Shown piece after piece: positions 32,969-42,075 of a stretch of 64,000 nt of DNA. The first letter of the stretch is position 1; each line of letters opens with the position of its first letter. Location of the stretch: assembly GCA_963678555.2 (NCBI GenBank), contig CAXXJA010000003.1:62001-126000 (forward strand), read 5' to 3'. Under the pieces are notes generated by a model. That model was not told the DNA's origin. It ran no database searches and saw nothing but the letters and a program-made list of their open reading frames with translations. Both the position numbers and the translations under genes were made by a program. The stretch comes from SABI01 sp963678555. Lineage in GTDB: Bacteria; Spirochaetota; Spirochaetia; Sphaerochaetales; Sphaerochaetaceae.

Positions 32969-35620
32969 TTACTCACTGGGCATCCTGAGAAGCTCTCGGG
33001 GCTTGCTCCCTCTCGAAGGGCCTACAACTCCCTCCTCCTCGAGGTTTTCTATGATTCTCGCCGCCTTATTATATCCGATTCTGAGTCGTCTCTGCAGGTA
33101 TGAGGCGCTGGCTCCGTTACGTTCGACGATGATTTTGAGAGCTTTCTCTCTGAGAGCCTCGTCACTGTCATCGTCACTCTCATCATCTATGCTGTCACTC
33201 TCTTCCACCTCATCCTCAAAGAAGGCTTCATCAAGGTAGTCGGGTTCACCCTGAGTCTTCACGTAGGACACGACCCGTTCAACCTCATCATCTGAAAGGA
33301 ACGCCCCCTGAATACGGGTGCTGTTGGGTTCCCATCCGGGAGCAAGCAGCATATCTCCCTGTCCGAGCAGTTTCTCAGCACCGTTCTCATCGATGATGAT
33401 GCGACTGTTCGTCTGTCCGCTCACGGTGAAGGCAATACGGGTCGGTATGTTAGATTTAATGATCCCTGTGATGACATCTGCACTCGGACGCTGCGTGGCG
33501 AGCACCAGATGGATACCCACTGCACGGGCCATCGCCGCAAGACGTGCGAGGGAGATCTCAAGTTCCTTTCCCACCGTGGTCATGATATCGGCGAATTCAT
33601 CTATCACGACGACGATGTAGGGGAGTTTCTCCCTCGCCAGGCGGTGAGTCTCGACCTTCGTGTTGTACGCCGAGATATTCCTTACTGCCAGTGAGTTGAG
33701 AAGCTTGTACCGCCGTTCCATCTCGAACAGACAGAACTCAAGGGCCTTGATCGTCTTCTTCGGTTCGGTTATCACAGGAGTCAGGAGGTGGGGAATGCCG
33801 TTGTACATGCGCAGTTCCACGATCTTGGGGTCTACCAGGATGAGGCGGACCTCTCTGGGAGATTTGAGATAGAGAAGGCTGGTGATCAGTGCGTTGACAC
33901 ATACGCTCTTACCGGAACCTGTTGCCCCCGCGATGAGAAGATGCGGAGTGCGTGCAAGATCGACAACGACCGGTTCACCGGTTATCTTCCGACCGAGAAT
34001 CATCGGCAGGTGAGGGGGTTTATGGGTATCAAGGGTATCCAGCAGGTCTCTGAAGCCGATGATCGACCGCTGCGGGTTAGGCACTTCGATACCGACGGCC
34101 TGCTTGCCCGGTATCGGAGCAACGATCCTGACTCGTTCGGCTGCGAGCTCCATCGCGATGTTGTCACTGAGGTTCACGATACTGCTGATCCTCACTCCCG
34201 GTGCGAGGGTCACCTCATACATGGTGACAGTGGGTCCCTTCACGATATGAGCGATCTTCGCTTCGATCTTGAAGACTCTCAGCGTCTCCATCAATCTCTG
34301 ACCTGCCTCCCGAGTTGCATCATCCACCTCGGTCGAATGATTGGGGTATGAGTCAAGCAGCTCTGGTGAAGGATAGGTGTAGCCGATCTTAGAGCGGGAA
34401 AGGAGGGCACTGGATCCCTCCCTGACAAGACCGCCCACTCCGCTGACATAGTCGATGTCATCGCTACCTGCAGGTGATTCATCCGGTACCGGTTCAGGAA
34501 CCTCCTCTCGATCAGCGCTGAGTGAGTATTCCGGTGCCGGCATGTTCTCGGTACGCTCACCTTCGTGCGTCTGTTCAGCGTTTCTGTCTGGAGAAGAGGA
34601 AAAAGCGTCCTCCTTCGTAGAAGGCAGAGGGCGGACCCGTGTCGGTACCGTGAAGTCCCTGATACTGTTTTCCTGTTCCAGTTTTTCCCTGAGGTACCTG
34701 AGCGAACCCATCCTGGAGGGACCGCCTGACTCCTCTGCCGCCTCATCCGTATCCGGCTCATCACCGTCTTCATCCAGAGGAGAAAGATCGGTAAGAACCA
34801 ATGAAGCATCGGCCATCTTGTTTACCTTTCCGACATACAGATCCTGTCCCTTATGAACACCGACCGCAGGCAGGTCAGGGACATCACGCACAGAGGGAAA
34901 CTGAAGTCCCCTGGACGTTCGTTGGATACTCGGCGATGCCGGTTCGAGTGTGCCCTGTGAGCCAGTACCGCTACTGGCTGGTACTTCCTGTGTGGTCTTC
35001 TTTCTTCGGGACTTCTTCTGCCGAGGCCGTTTCTCTTTCACCCGGTTCTTCTTTCCTCCCTTTTCGGTAAGGTCGGCAGACTCTTTGAGGGAAGGGGCCT
35101 CGGGCTCCGTCTGTTTCCTGTTCCCTGCCGTTCTCTTCCTCCCGCCCTGTCGTTTCGGAGATAGCCGGAATGAAATGTAGAGCAGGAGGAAGGCGATGAG
35201 CCCCTCCAGGCCGAGAGCGAGATACACGAGTATGCGAGCAATCAGAGGATTCGTACTGAGAACAGACAGAACAGCTCCGGGAGTTGCATACCCTGCATCC
35301 AGGCGCAGCAGAACAAACACGGTGTAGTACACAATAAACAGGGAGGGAATGATCCACCACAGGCGCATCGCACGCTGAAAGAGAAGAAACAAAAGAGAGG
35401 AAAGGAGAAACGATGCAGGAATCAGATAGATCTGATACACAACAGGTACAGGGGCGAACTGGGTATAGGGTACGAGCAGAGAAACGTACATCGTAATCTG
35501 TGAGGAATAGGGAAGCACCTCGACCCACGAAGACGGACCATGAATGATCAGCACTGCCAGCGCCGAAGCAGACAGACACAGAAGCGCCAGTAATCGCGCA
35601 AGGAACTTCTTTGCTCTCAC
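32969..35620 (-). CDS. ftsK: DNA translocase FtsK/SpoIIIE
   Basis: The 883-residue septal DNA pump has four transmembrane helices in residues about 8-160, a charged linker to about 410, and a RecA-like motor with Walker A GATGSGKSVCVN and Walker B IVVVIDEFAD. The C-terminal gamma winged helix (ASYLQRRLRIGYNKAARIIENLEEEG) reads orienting sequences near dif. It clears chromosome dimers at division. I chose the GTG at 35620, because GGAGG lies 5 bases before it. The other in-frame GTG at 35626 overlaps that ribosome binding site. Confidence 0.96.
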   Translation of the reverse strand: MRAKKFLARLLALLCLSASALAVLIIHGPSSWVEVLPYSSQITMYVSLLVPYTQFAPVPVVYQIYLIPASFLLSSLLFLLFQRAMRLWWIIPSLFIVYYTVFVLLRLDAGYATPGAVLSVLSTNPLIARILVYLALGLEGLIAFLLLYISFRLSPKRQGGRKRTAGNRKQTEPEAPSLKESADLTEKGGKKNRVKEKRPRQKKSRRKKTTQEVPASSGTGSQGTLEPASPSIQRTSRGLQFPSVRDVPDLPAVGVHKGQDLYVGKVNKMADASLVLTDLSPLDEDGDEPDTDEAAEESGGPSRMGSLRYLREKLEQENSIRDFTVPTRVRPLPSTKEDAFSSSPDRNAEQTHEGERTENMPAPEYSLSADREEVPEPVPDESPAGSDDIDYVSGVGGLVREGSSALLSRSKIGYTYPSPELLDSYPNHSTEVDDATREAGQRLMETLRVFKIEAKIAHIVKGPTVTMYEVTLAPGVRISSIVNLSDNIAMELAAERVRIVAPIPGKQAVGIEVPNPQRSIIGFRDLLDTLDTHKPPHLPMILGRKITGEPVVVDLARTPHLLIAGATGSGKSVCVNALITSLLYLKSPREVRLILVDPKIVELRMYNGIPHLLTPVITEPKKTIKALEFCLFEMERRYKLLNSLAVRNISAYNTKVETHRLAREKLPYIVVVIDEFADIMTTVGKELEISLARLAAMARAVGIHLVLATQRPSADVITGIIKSNIPTRIAFTVSGQTNSRIIIDENGAEKLLGQGDMLLAPGWEPNSTRIQGAFLSDDEVERVVSYVKTQGEPDYLDEAFFEDEVEESDSIDDESDDDSDEALREKALKIIVERNGASASYLQRRLRIGYNKAARIIENLEEEGVVGPSRGSKPRELLRMPSE

Positions 35621-35642
35621 AGTCACCTCCCCTTCATCGTCA

Positions 35643-36452
35643 TCAGGCAGTCAGCAGCAGGAATGTGGATGCACACACCAGGTAGATACTGAAATACCAC
35701 AGCTTTGCTTTCGCTATCACCCATAATAGCATCTTCAGCGAGAAAAATCCCACTATCAGGGCAGAAATCGACCCGCTTGCGAGAGCACCGGCACTTACTG
35801 AGATAACCTCCGTGGAAGAGGAAGCCCAGGACAGTACCAGAGCACCGAGAATCGCCGGTATCGACAGAAGGAAAGAGAACGTCCCGGCTTCGGTCCTGGA
35901 AAGGCCTGCGGCATGGCCCGAGGTGATGGTGACTCCTGATCTGCTGATACCCGCAAGCGTACCCAACCCCTGAGCAAGACCCACCATCAGCGCCTGAGAG
36001 TAACTCATACTAAACACACTGCCGCTCTTTGTCTGTGAGGGTCTGTACAGCAGCATGGCTGCTGTCACATACATGAGCAATGCCACCTGAACGACACTCT
36101 CGTTATCAGGAAGGAATGTTCTCAGAGCAAGAGCCACTGCAACGGTCGCACAGGTCGCCAGAACCAGATGAAGGAGGATACGAAGGTATCCCCGGTCCTC
36201 AGAGTCGGTCCTTCCCCTCAGAAGATGAATGAAGGCACCGGCGATGTTCCACACATAGGTGCGGTAGAACAACAATACGACGACCAGTGTCGCAACATGA
36301 AGCGTCACATCAAAAAGAAGGGGGACGCTCGGCATATGGAACAGATGACGTGCCAGCACGAGATGCCCGCTGCTTGAAACCGGCAGAAACTCAGTCAGGC
36401 CCTGAACGATTCCTAGAAATATCGATTGCAGCACAGTGAGAGTGTCTGTCAT
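35643..36452 (-). CDS. uppP: Undecaprenyl-diphosphatase (BacA family)
   Basis: The 269-residue integral membrane enzyme dephosphorylates undecaprenyl diphosphate to recycle the peptidoglycan lipid carrier. Both consensus regions are present: GLTEFLPVSSSGHL at about 19-32, and a second region, LAGISRSGVTITSGHAAGLSR. Bacitracin resistance is the classical overexpression effect of the family. Its start overlaps the rsmG stop codon by 4 bases, and 22 bases separate its end from the ftsK start. Confidence 0.95.
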   Translation of the reverse strand: MTDTLTVLQSIFLGIVQGLTEFLPVSSSGHLVLARHLFHMPSVPLLFDVTLHVATLVVVLLFYRTYVWNIAGAFIHLLRGRTDSEDRGYLRILLHLVLATCATVAVALALRTFLPDNESVVQVALLMYVTAAMLLYRPSQTKSGSVFSMSYSQALMVGLAQGLGTLAGISRSGVTITSGHAAGLSRTEAGTFSFLLSIPAILGALVLSWASSSTEVISVSAGALASGSISALIVGFFSLKMLLWVIAKAKLWYFSIYLVCASTFLLLTA

Positions 36453-37153
36453 GGTGTGTCATCTTCCCCTTTCTTGTTCATAGCGACGAGCGTCCTCTGT
36501 GAATCGAGGAATGGGACCTTCAGATCATGAACCTGATACTGATACTGCCCGATACTGCCCTGTGTATCACTGATGTGGTGAACCCCTAACGCTTCGAGCT
36601 CTCCCTCCACCGACACTGATTTTCCCTTGTAGGCACAGATATATCCTCCTTCCTCAACGATCGCGTCAAGGGAACTGAATATGTCTGCGAGTGAGGAGAC
36701 GGCCCGAAAGGTTACCAGGCGGTAGCCCGTCGCCATATCCTTCAAGTCTTTATGGTAAACCCTCACACGGTCCTGAAGGTTACAGGCGGCGACGGCATTC
36801 ATCAGGAAACCCGCCTTCTTAGACGAGCGTTCGATCAGATCGAAATGAGCGGTATCGAACAGAATCGCCAGCGGCAGGGCCGGGAAACCACCTCCGCTGC
36901 CCACATCTGCACACATCGGCCGCTCTCCTCCCCCGTTCATGTACTGCCTCAGTATATGTGCCGGAGCAAGGGAATCGAGAAAGTGCTTGATGATGAGCTC
37001 CTCCCCTCTCGCACTGACCAGGTGGTAGAGGCCGTTGAACAGTTCGATCTCATCATACAGCCGCTCGAACCGGATGTGCTGTTCATCCGACAGAGAAAGA
37101 CCGAGAAGATCAGTCCCTCTGTACAGAAGGTCGAACAGTTCAGCCCTCTTCAT
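36449..37153 (-). CDS. rsmG: 16S rRNA (guanine527-N7)-methyltransferase
   Basis: The 234-residue SAM-dependent enzyme methylates G527 of 16S rRNA near the decoding centre. The SAM motif is ADVGSGGGFPALPLAI (about 77-92), followed by LIERSSKKAGFL and FRAVSSL, all typical of RsmG/GidB. The gene follows mnmG at 3 bases' distance and precedes uppP with ATGA overlap. The order mnmE-mnmG-rsmG is widely conserved in bacteria. Confidence 0.96.
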   Translation of the reverse strand: MKRAELFDLLYRGTDLLGLSLSDEQHIRFERLYDEIELFNGLYHLVSARGEELIIKHFLDSLAPAHILRQYMNGGGERPMCADVGSGGGFPALPLAILFDTAHFDLIERSSKKAGFLMNAVAACNLQDRVRVYHKDLKDMATGYRLVTFRAVSSLADIFSSLDAIVEEGGYICAYKGKSVSVEGELEALGVHHISDTQGSIGQYQYQVHDLKVPFLDSQRTLVAMNKKGEDDTP

Positions 37154-37156
37154 ACA

Positions 37157-38965
37157 CTAGCTCCTCTCCTTTCTGGTGAGAACCACCATCAGGACAGCCA
37201 TATCGGAGTTCCTGACGCCGCTGATCCTCCCGGCCTGACCGAGATTCTTCGGCCTGATCGCCTTGAACTTCTCACGTGCCTCTGCACTGAGGCCTTCGAT
37301 ACCGTCATAATCGAACTCATCAGGAATCTCGATCTTCTCCATCTTCACATGCCTCTCCACCTGTCGTTCCTGACGCTGGATATAGCCGCTGTACTTTACA
37401 TCGAGTTCCGCCTGATAGGTGATGACAGGTTCGACGTCCCTCAGAGCAGGAATCTCGGCGGCCAGATCTTCCATTGAAATATCCACCTGCTTCAGATAAT
37501 CGGAAGCCTTCCTGCCGGATATCCGAGAGGACTCGAGCAGAGACTTCACCATATCGATCTTCTCGATCTTTCGTCTCAACCGTTCCATCTTCTGTTCACT
37601 TTGAAGACCGATTTCGTAGCCGTAGGGTGTGAGACGCTGATCAGCACTGTCATGGCGCAGGTTGAGACGGTACTCGGCCCTGCTGGTGAACATTCGATAC
37701 GGTTCATTGGTTCCCTTTGTCACCAGGTCGTCGATCAGTACTCCGGTATAGGCCTCACTGCGTGAGAGGACAAGAGGCTTCTCTCTCTCAAGGGACCGTA
37801 CCGCATTGATTCCCGCGATCAGGCCCTGACAGGCTGCTTCTTCATACCCGCTGGTACCGTTGGTCTGACCTGCGATGAACAGGTGGCTCATATGCTTGCT
37901 CTCAAGGGAAGGATACAGGTCGGTGGGATCACAGAAGTCGTACTCCACCGCATACGCGGGGCGCATGATCTGAGCTTCCTCAAGTCCCGGGATACTGTGA
38001 ATATACTCCACCTGCACATCCTCAGGAAGTGACGAACTCATCCCGTTCAGATAGTATTCCTCGGTCCCTATCCCTTCGGGCTCCACGAATATCTGGTGCC
38101 GGTCTCTGTCAGGAAAACGGACGACTTTGTCTTCGATGCTCGGACAGTATCTGGGGCCTTTTCCGACGATCGTTCCCGAGTAGAGGGGTGAACGGTGCAT
38201 GTTCCGCTGGATGATCTCATGGGTCTTCTCGTTGGTGAAGACGATATAGCAGGGAAGAGAGGGTCGCTCAATCCGGTCGGTATCGAAACTGAACGGCATC
38301 ATCATCTCGTCTCCATCCTGCCTCTCCATCTTCGAGAAATCTATCGTGGACTTCCTCACCCGGGCGGGTGTTCCGGTCTTGAGCCGTGCCACCCTGAATC
38401 CCTTTGCTCTCAGGGCGGTACCGAGACCGACAGCAGCCGGCTCTCCAAGTCGCCCCGACAAGGCGATATACTCGCCGATAAAGATCTTCCCCTCCATGAA
38501 GGTTCCGGTGGTCAAAACTATCCGCTGTGCACTGATATGATGTCCTCTTTCGGTAACAACCTCCTGAGCAACACCTGTTTTGGGGTTAGAAAGGATATCG
38601 ATTACAGTATCCTGAAAGATCGAAAGGTTCGCCTCTGCCTCCAGTGTCTCCTTGGCAAGACGATGATAGGTAAACTTGTCAGCCTGTGCACGCGGCGCCT
38701 GTACCGCAGGACCGCGCCTGCGGTTGAGTACGCGGAACTGGATCATGGAGGCATCGATAAGATGTCCCATCTCTCCTCCGAGAGCATCCACTTCACGTAC
38801 GATATTTCCCTTTGCAAGACCCCCGATGGCGGGATTGCAGCTGAGCCTCCCGATTGCATCAAGGTTCTGGGTCACCAGCAGCGTTTTTCTGCCGAGACGA
38901 CTTGCTGCCAGTGCAGCTTCTATGCCTGCATGACCGGCACCGACCACTAGTACTTCATATTCCAT
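37157..38965 (-). CDS. mnmG: tRNA uridine 5-carboxymethylaminomethyl modification enzyme MnmG
   Basis: MnmG (GidA) uses FAD and, with MnmE, forms the wobble U34 modification of several tRNAs. The 602 residues have the FAD-binding GAGHAGIEAA at 8-17. The conserved segments CNPAIGG and GRLGEPAAVGLG are present, along with a C-terminal helical MnmE-binding domain ending IRPKNLGQAGRISGV. It follows mnmE by 3 bases, so the two partner proteins are made from one transcript. Confidence 0.97.
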   Translation of the reverse strand: MEYEVLVVGAGHAGIEAALAASRLGRKTLLVTQNLDAIGRLSCNPAIGGLAKGNIVREVDALGGEMGHLIDASMIQFRVLNRRRGPAVQAPRAQADKFTYHRLAKETLEAEANLSIFQDTVIDILSNPKTGVAQEVVTERGHHISAQRIVLTTGTFMEGKIFIGEYIALSGRLGEPAAVGLGTALRAKGFRVARLKTGTPARVRKSTIDFSKMERQDGDEMMMPFSFDTDRIERPSLPCYIVFTNEKTHEIIQRNMHRSPLYSGTIVGKGPRYCPSIEDKVVRFPDRDRHQIFVEPEGIGTEEYYLNGMSSSLPEDVQVEYIHSIPGLEEAQIMRPAYAVEYDFCDPTDLYPSLESKHMSHLFIAGQTNGTSGYEEAACQGLIAGINAVRSLEREKPLVLSRSEAYTGVLIDDLVTKGTNEPYRMFTSRAEYRLNLRHDSADQRLTPYGYEIGLQSEQKMERLRRKIEKIDMVKSLLESSRISGRKASDYLKQVDISMEDLAAEIPALRDVEPVITYQAELDVKYSGYIQRQERQVERHVKMEKIEIPDEFDYDGIEGLSAEAREKFKAIRPKNLGQAGRISGVRNSDMAVLMVVLTRKERS

Positions 38966-38968
38966 ATC

Positions 38969-40333
38969 TTATTTTCCTACACAGAAACCACTAAAGATTG
39001 TATCAAGGATGTCGCTGCTGGTTACTTCACCTGTGAGATTTCCGATCGCTTCAAGTCCTTCATGCAGCTCCACTGCCACAACATCAAGCGGTTGTCCCTC
39101 GGCTGCTCCCGAGCGGGCTCTGGACAGCGCTTCCCGTGCCCGTTTCAGCTCCTGTATCTGTCGCCTCGATTCGATAATGACATCATCGGAACCTCCGAAC
39201 GAGACTCCCCGGCGAATTCTGGTCAGGATCTCCTGTTCAAGACGGGAGAACCCGGCACCTGTTATCGCACTGAGCGCCACGACATCTTCCGGTATGCTTC
39301 GTGAGGCCGCATCACTTTTATTGTACACGACGATGCAACGCTCATCCTCGATGATATCAAGGTTGTCACTGAGCTGCACCTCCGCTTCGTCTGCATCGAC
39401 AAGCAGGACGATCACATGGGCATTGTCGAGAAGGTACCGACTTCTTCTCACCCCTTCCATCTCGATCTGATCGGCCGAATGTCTCAGCCCTGCAGTATCA
39501 AACAGCAGTGTAGGGATACCGCCGATAACAGTCTGGCCTTCGATGAAATCCCTGGTGGTCCCATGGGTATCGCTTACGATAGACCGCTCGCTTTTCATCA
39601 GGAGATTGAACAGAGTCGATTTCCCTGCGTTCGTCGGACCCGCAAGAACGACTTTCACTCCGTCCCGGTAGATTCTTCCTACCCGGTAGGTATCGATCAG
39701 AGCATCGATATCGTTCAGAGCTGAAAGGATGAGGTCATCGGGAAACCGGACCTCATCGGAAAAATCATCCTCGGCATAGTCAAGCTGCACCTCAATCGAA
39801 CTCATCGCCTGGGCCATGCGAATCTTGATATCATCTATACGGGTGAACAGTGCACCTTCGAGACGGTTCAGAGCGAGAGCATGGGCATGACGGGAGTGGG
39901 AATGGACGATTTCCATGACAGCTTCACTGCGGGTGAGGTCGATCTTGCCGTGATAGAAGGCACGGTAGGTGAACTCTCCCGCCTCAGCCTTCCTCATACC
40001 GATCGAGTCCAGCAGGTCAAGGATCATCTCGATACCGAAGACGCTTCCATGGCAGGAGATCTCCAGGCTCTCCTCCCCCGTATAGCCTCTGTTCTCTCTG
40101 AACACACTGAGAACCACCTCATCGATATCACGACCGTCTTCCATGCTTCGCAGAAAACCATGAACGAGGGTGTGGCTTGCAGCCTCGATAAGCGCCTGAG
40201 GGCGCGAAAAGACCGCGGAGAGGGCTGCAATGCACCCGGCACCGCTTATACGTATCACTGCAAGTGCACTCGGGGCCAGAGGCGTTGCCAGAGCATATAT
40301 CATGTCATCATTGGTATAGAGGTTCATTTGCAT
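38969..40333 (-). CDS. mnmE: tRNA modification GTPase MnmE
   Basis: The 454-residue GTPase is the partner of MnmG. The N-terminal formyl-THF-binding domain is followed by a helical domain. The inserted G domain has GPTNAGKST, DTAG and NKSD, and the protein ends with the invariant FCVGK. The ATG at 40333 has no Shine-Dalgarno sequence; TATACT ends 8 bases before it, so the transcript may begin almost at the start codon. A second ATG lies two codons later. It is divergent from epmA across 54 bases. Confidence 0.96.
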   Translation of the reverse strand: MQMNLYTNDDMIYALATPLAPSALAVIRISGAGCIAALSAVFSRPQALIEAASHTLVHGFLRSMEDGRDIDEVVLSVFRENRGYTGEESLEISCHGSVFGIEMILDLLDSIGMRKAEAGEFTYRAFYHGKIDLTRSEAVMEIVHSHSRHAHALALNRLEGALFTRIDDIKIRMAQAMSSIEVQLDYAEDDFSDEVRFPDDLILSALNDIDALIDTYRVGRIYRDGVKVVLAGPTNAGKSTLFNLLMKSERSIVSDTHGTTRDFIEGQTVIGGIPTLLFDTAGLRHSADQIEMEGVRRSRYLLDNAHVIVLLVDADEAEVQLSDNLDIIEDERCIVVYNKSDAASRSIPEDVVALSAITGAGFSRLEQEILTRIRRGVSFGGSDDVIIESRRQIQELKRAREALSRARSGAAEGQPLDVVAVELHEGLEAIGNLTGEVTSSDILDTIFSGFCVGK

Positions 40334-40341
40334 GTTCTGTA

Positions 40342-40377
40342 AGTATAATTAAACGGGAGGCAGAGTGTCCATATAAC
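40342..40377. promoter_or_regulatory. Compact divergent promoters of mnmE and epmA
   Basis: Leftward: TATACT (40347-40342) with TGGACA 18 bp upstream, 8 bases before the mnmE ATG. Rightward: TATAAC (40372-40377), 10 bases before the epmA ATG, with a poor -35. Neither gene has a well-placed ribosome binding site. Both would produce mRNAs with leaders of only a few bases. Confidence 0.4.
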
Positions 40378-40387
40378 GATTCTTTAC

Positions 40388-41398
40388 ATGAATGAAACTA
40401 ACCGCTATATTCTGAGCATGAATATGGAGATGATACGCAGACGCGGACAGATGTACAGATCGATACGATCCTGGCTGGATTCCCGGGGATACCTTGAGGT
40501 ATTCACCCCTGCCCTTTCTACACACCTGATTCCCGAGCACTCGATAGCCAACTTCTCCACCCGCTACACCAGTGAGTTCCGCCCCTCGAAGGAACTCTAC
40601 CTCATTCCCAGCCCCGAAGTATTCATGAAACAGATCCTCAGAGAATACCCGCAAAACATCTATCAGATATCGACATGTTTCAGAAACGATGAACAGATAG
40701 GGGACCACCACAACCCTGAATTCACGATGCTTGAATACTATACGGTTGATGCCGACGAGGAAGATTCCATTGCCATCACCGAGGAACTCCTGAAAGAGAC
40801 AAGCCTTCCGGGAACAGGCGAGCACGCTCTTCCCCCCTTCCGTCGCATGAGCGTTGCCGAGGCATGCAGGCGCTATGCCGGAGTAGATCTGATGAAGACG
40901 CAGCGTGTCAGTGAACTGAGACAGGCCGCAGTCAGACTGGGACTCACCCTCCCTCCCTCACCGGAGACCTGGGAAGAGACGTTCCACAGGATATTCCTCA
41001 CGTTCGTTGAACCGAATCTTCCCCAGGACAAACCTCTGGTTCTCACCGAATACCCGGCACAGATCGACACTCTGGCAAAGAAGGTTCCCGGCAGACCCTA
41101 CCGCAGGCGCTGGGAGATGTACATAGGCGGGATAGAGATCGCGAACTGCTACGATGAGGAACTCGACCGTGAAACGGTACGGGCATTTTACGAGAAGGAA
41201 TATGCTGTTCTGTGCGAACAGAGGGGAAAAGACGGAAGTGTTATCCCGGATATAGATTATTCGTTCATCGAGCTGTTCGATGGTCACTTCCCCCAATCTT
41301 CCGGAGTGGCGATGGGTCTTGACCGGCTTCTCATGGTCCAGACAGGGGCCACTTCCTTGAAGGATTTGATTTTATTCAGAGTATCTGATATGATGTAG
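40388..41398 (+). CDS. epmA: Elongation factor P lysine ligase (EpmA/PoxA/GenX)
   Basis: The 336-residue protein is a paralogue of class II lysyl-tRNA synthetase lacking the anticodon-binding domain. It attaches beta-lysine to a conserved lysine of EF-P. Motif 2 (ISTCFRNDEQIGDHHNPEFTMLEYYT) and motif 3 (GVAMGLDRLLMV) are complete, and the size is close to the 325 residues of the E. coli enzyme. It is followed 47 bases later by efp, its substrate, while epmB lies just beyond on the other strand. The first ATG at 40388 lacks a clear Shine-Dalgarno sequence. Confidence 0.95.
   Translation: MNETNRYILSMNMEMIRRRGQMYRSIRSWLDSRGYLEVFTPALSTHLIPEHSIANFSTRYTSEFRPSKELYLIPSPEVFMKQILREYPQNIYQISTCFRNDEQIGDHHNPEFTMLEYYTVDADEEDSIAITEELLKETSLPGTGEHALPPFRRMSVAEACRRYAGVDLMKTQRVSELRQAAVRLGLTLPPSPETWEETFHRIFLTFVEPNLPQDKPLVLTEYPAQIDTLAKKVPGRPYRRRWEMYIGGIEIANCYDEELDRETVRAFYEKEYAVLCEQRGKDGSVIPDIDYSFIELFDGHFPQSSGVAMGLDRLLMVQTGATSLKDLILFRVSDMM
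41366..41394 (+). promoter_or_regulatory. Promoter of efp inside the end of epmA
   Basis: TTGATT (41366-41371), a 17-bp spacer and TATGAT (41389-41394) form a good sigma-70-type promoter overlapping the last codons of epmA. It would let EF-P be expressed at a higher level than its modifying enzyme. Confidence 0.55.
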
Positions 41399-41445
41399 TC
41401 CTACTGTCAGCCAACATTGAATCTAGAGACAGAATGAGGTAATAC

Positions 41446-42009
41446 ATGATTAAAGCAGGTCAGATAGAAAAGGGTACTGCGCTTCTTATCAAAGGGCAGC
41501 CCTTCATCTGCGTGGAAAGAGAATTCGTAAATCCGGGAAAAGGTTCTGCCTTTGTCCGTCTGAAACTGAAAAGCCCCTCGACCGGTCAGGTCCTGAGAGA
41601 GACGATGAAGACACAGGACAATGCAGAGGAAATAACTGTTGAGGATGTGGACCTTCAGTACCTGTACAATGACGGTGAGAACTTCCATATGATGCACACT
41701 GACACGTATGAACAGATAGAAGTTCCCATGGAATCTTTTCCCGATTACCAGTTTTTCATGAAGGACGGGGAAACCTACCGTGTGAAGACCTGGGATCATC
41801 AGGTCCTTGAAATCGTCATTCCACCGAAGGTCCTGTTCGAAGTCGCAGAAGCTGAAGAGGCCGTCAAGGGAGACACCGTCACCGGCGCCACCAAGAACGT
41901 CATAACCGAGACCGGATTATCAGTCAGGGTCCCTATCTTCATCAAGCAGGGTGAGAAGATTCTTGTGAGCACCGAGACAAAAGAGTATCTTGAACGGGTC
42001 AACAAGTAG
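41446..42009 (+). CDS. efp: Elongation factor P
   Basis: EF-P relieves ribosome stalling at consecutive prolines. The 187 residues form three beta domains. The tip loop of domain I reads VNPGKGSAF, with K32 the site expected to be beta-lysylated by EpmA (K34 in E. coli). GAGGT precedes the ATG. A strong intrinsic terminator follows 21 bases after the stop. Its two neighbours encode the modification enzymes, which supports the lysine form of activation rather than rhamnosylation. Confidence 0.97.
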   Translation: MIKAGQIEKGTALLIKGQPFICVEREFVNPGKGSAFVRLKLKSPSTGQVLRETMKTQDNAEEITVEDVDLQYLYNDGENFHMMHTDTYEQIEVPMESFPDYQFFMKDGETYRVKTWDHQVLEIVIPPKVLFEVAEAEEAVKGDTVTGATKNVITETGLSVRVPIFIKQGEKILVSTETKEYLERVNK

Positions 42010-42030
42010 ACGTACCAGTCAATCGAATGC

Positions 42031-42060
42031 AAAGACGCCATCACCGGCGTCTTTTTCTTT
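42031..42060 (+). terminator. Intrinsic terminator of efp
   Basis: A perfect 9-bp stem, AAAGACGCC (42031-42039) and GGCGTCTTT (42046-42054), with a 6-base loop is followed by a T-rich tract to 42060. It separates efp from the convergent epmB gene. Confidence 0.9.
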
Positions 42061-42075
42061 CTCTCCCGAGACAGT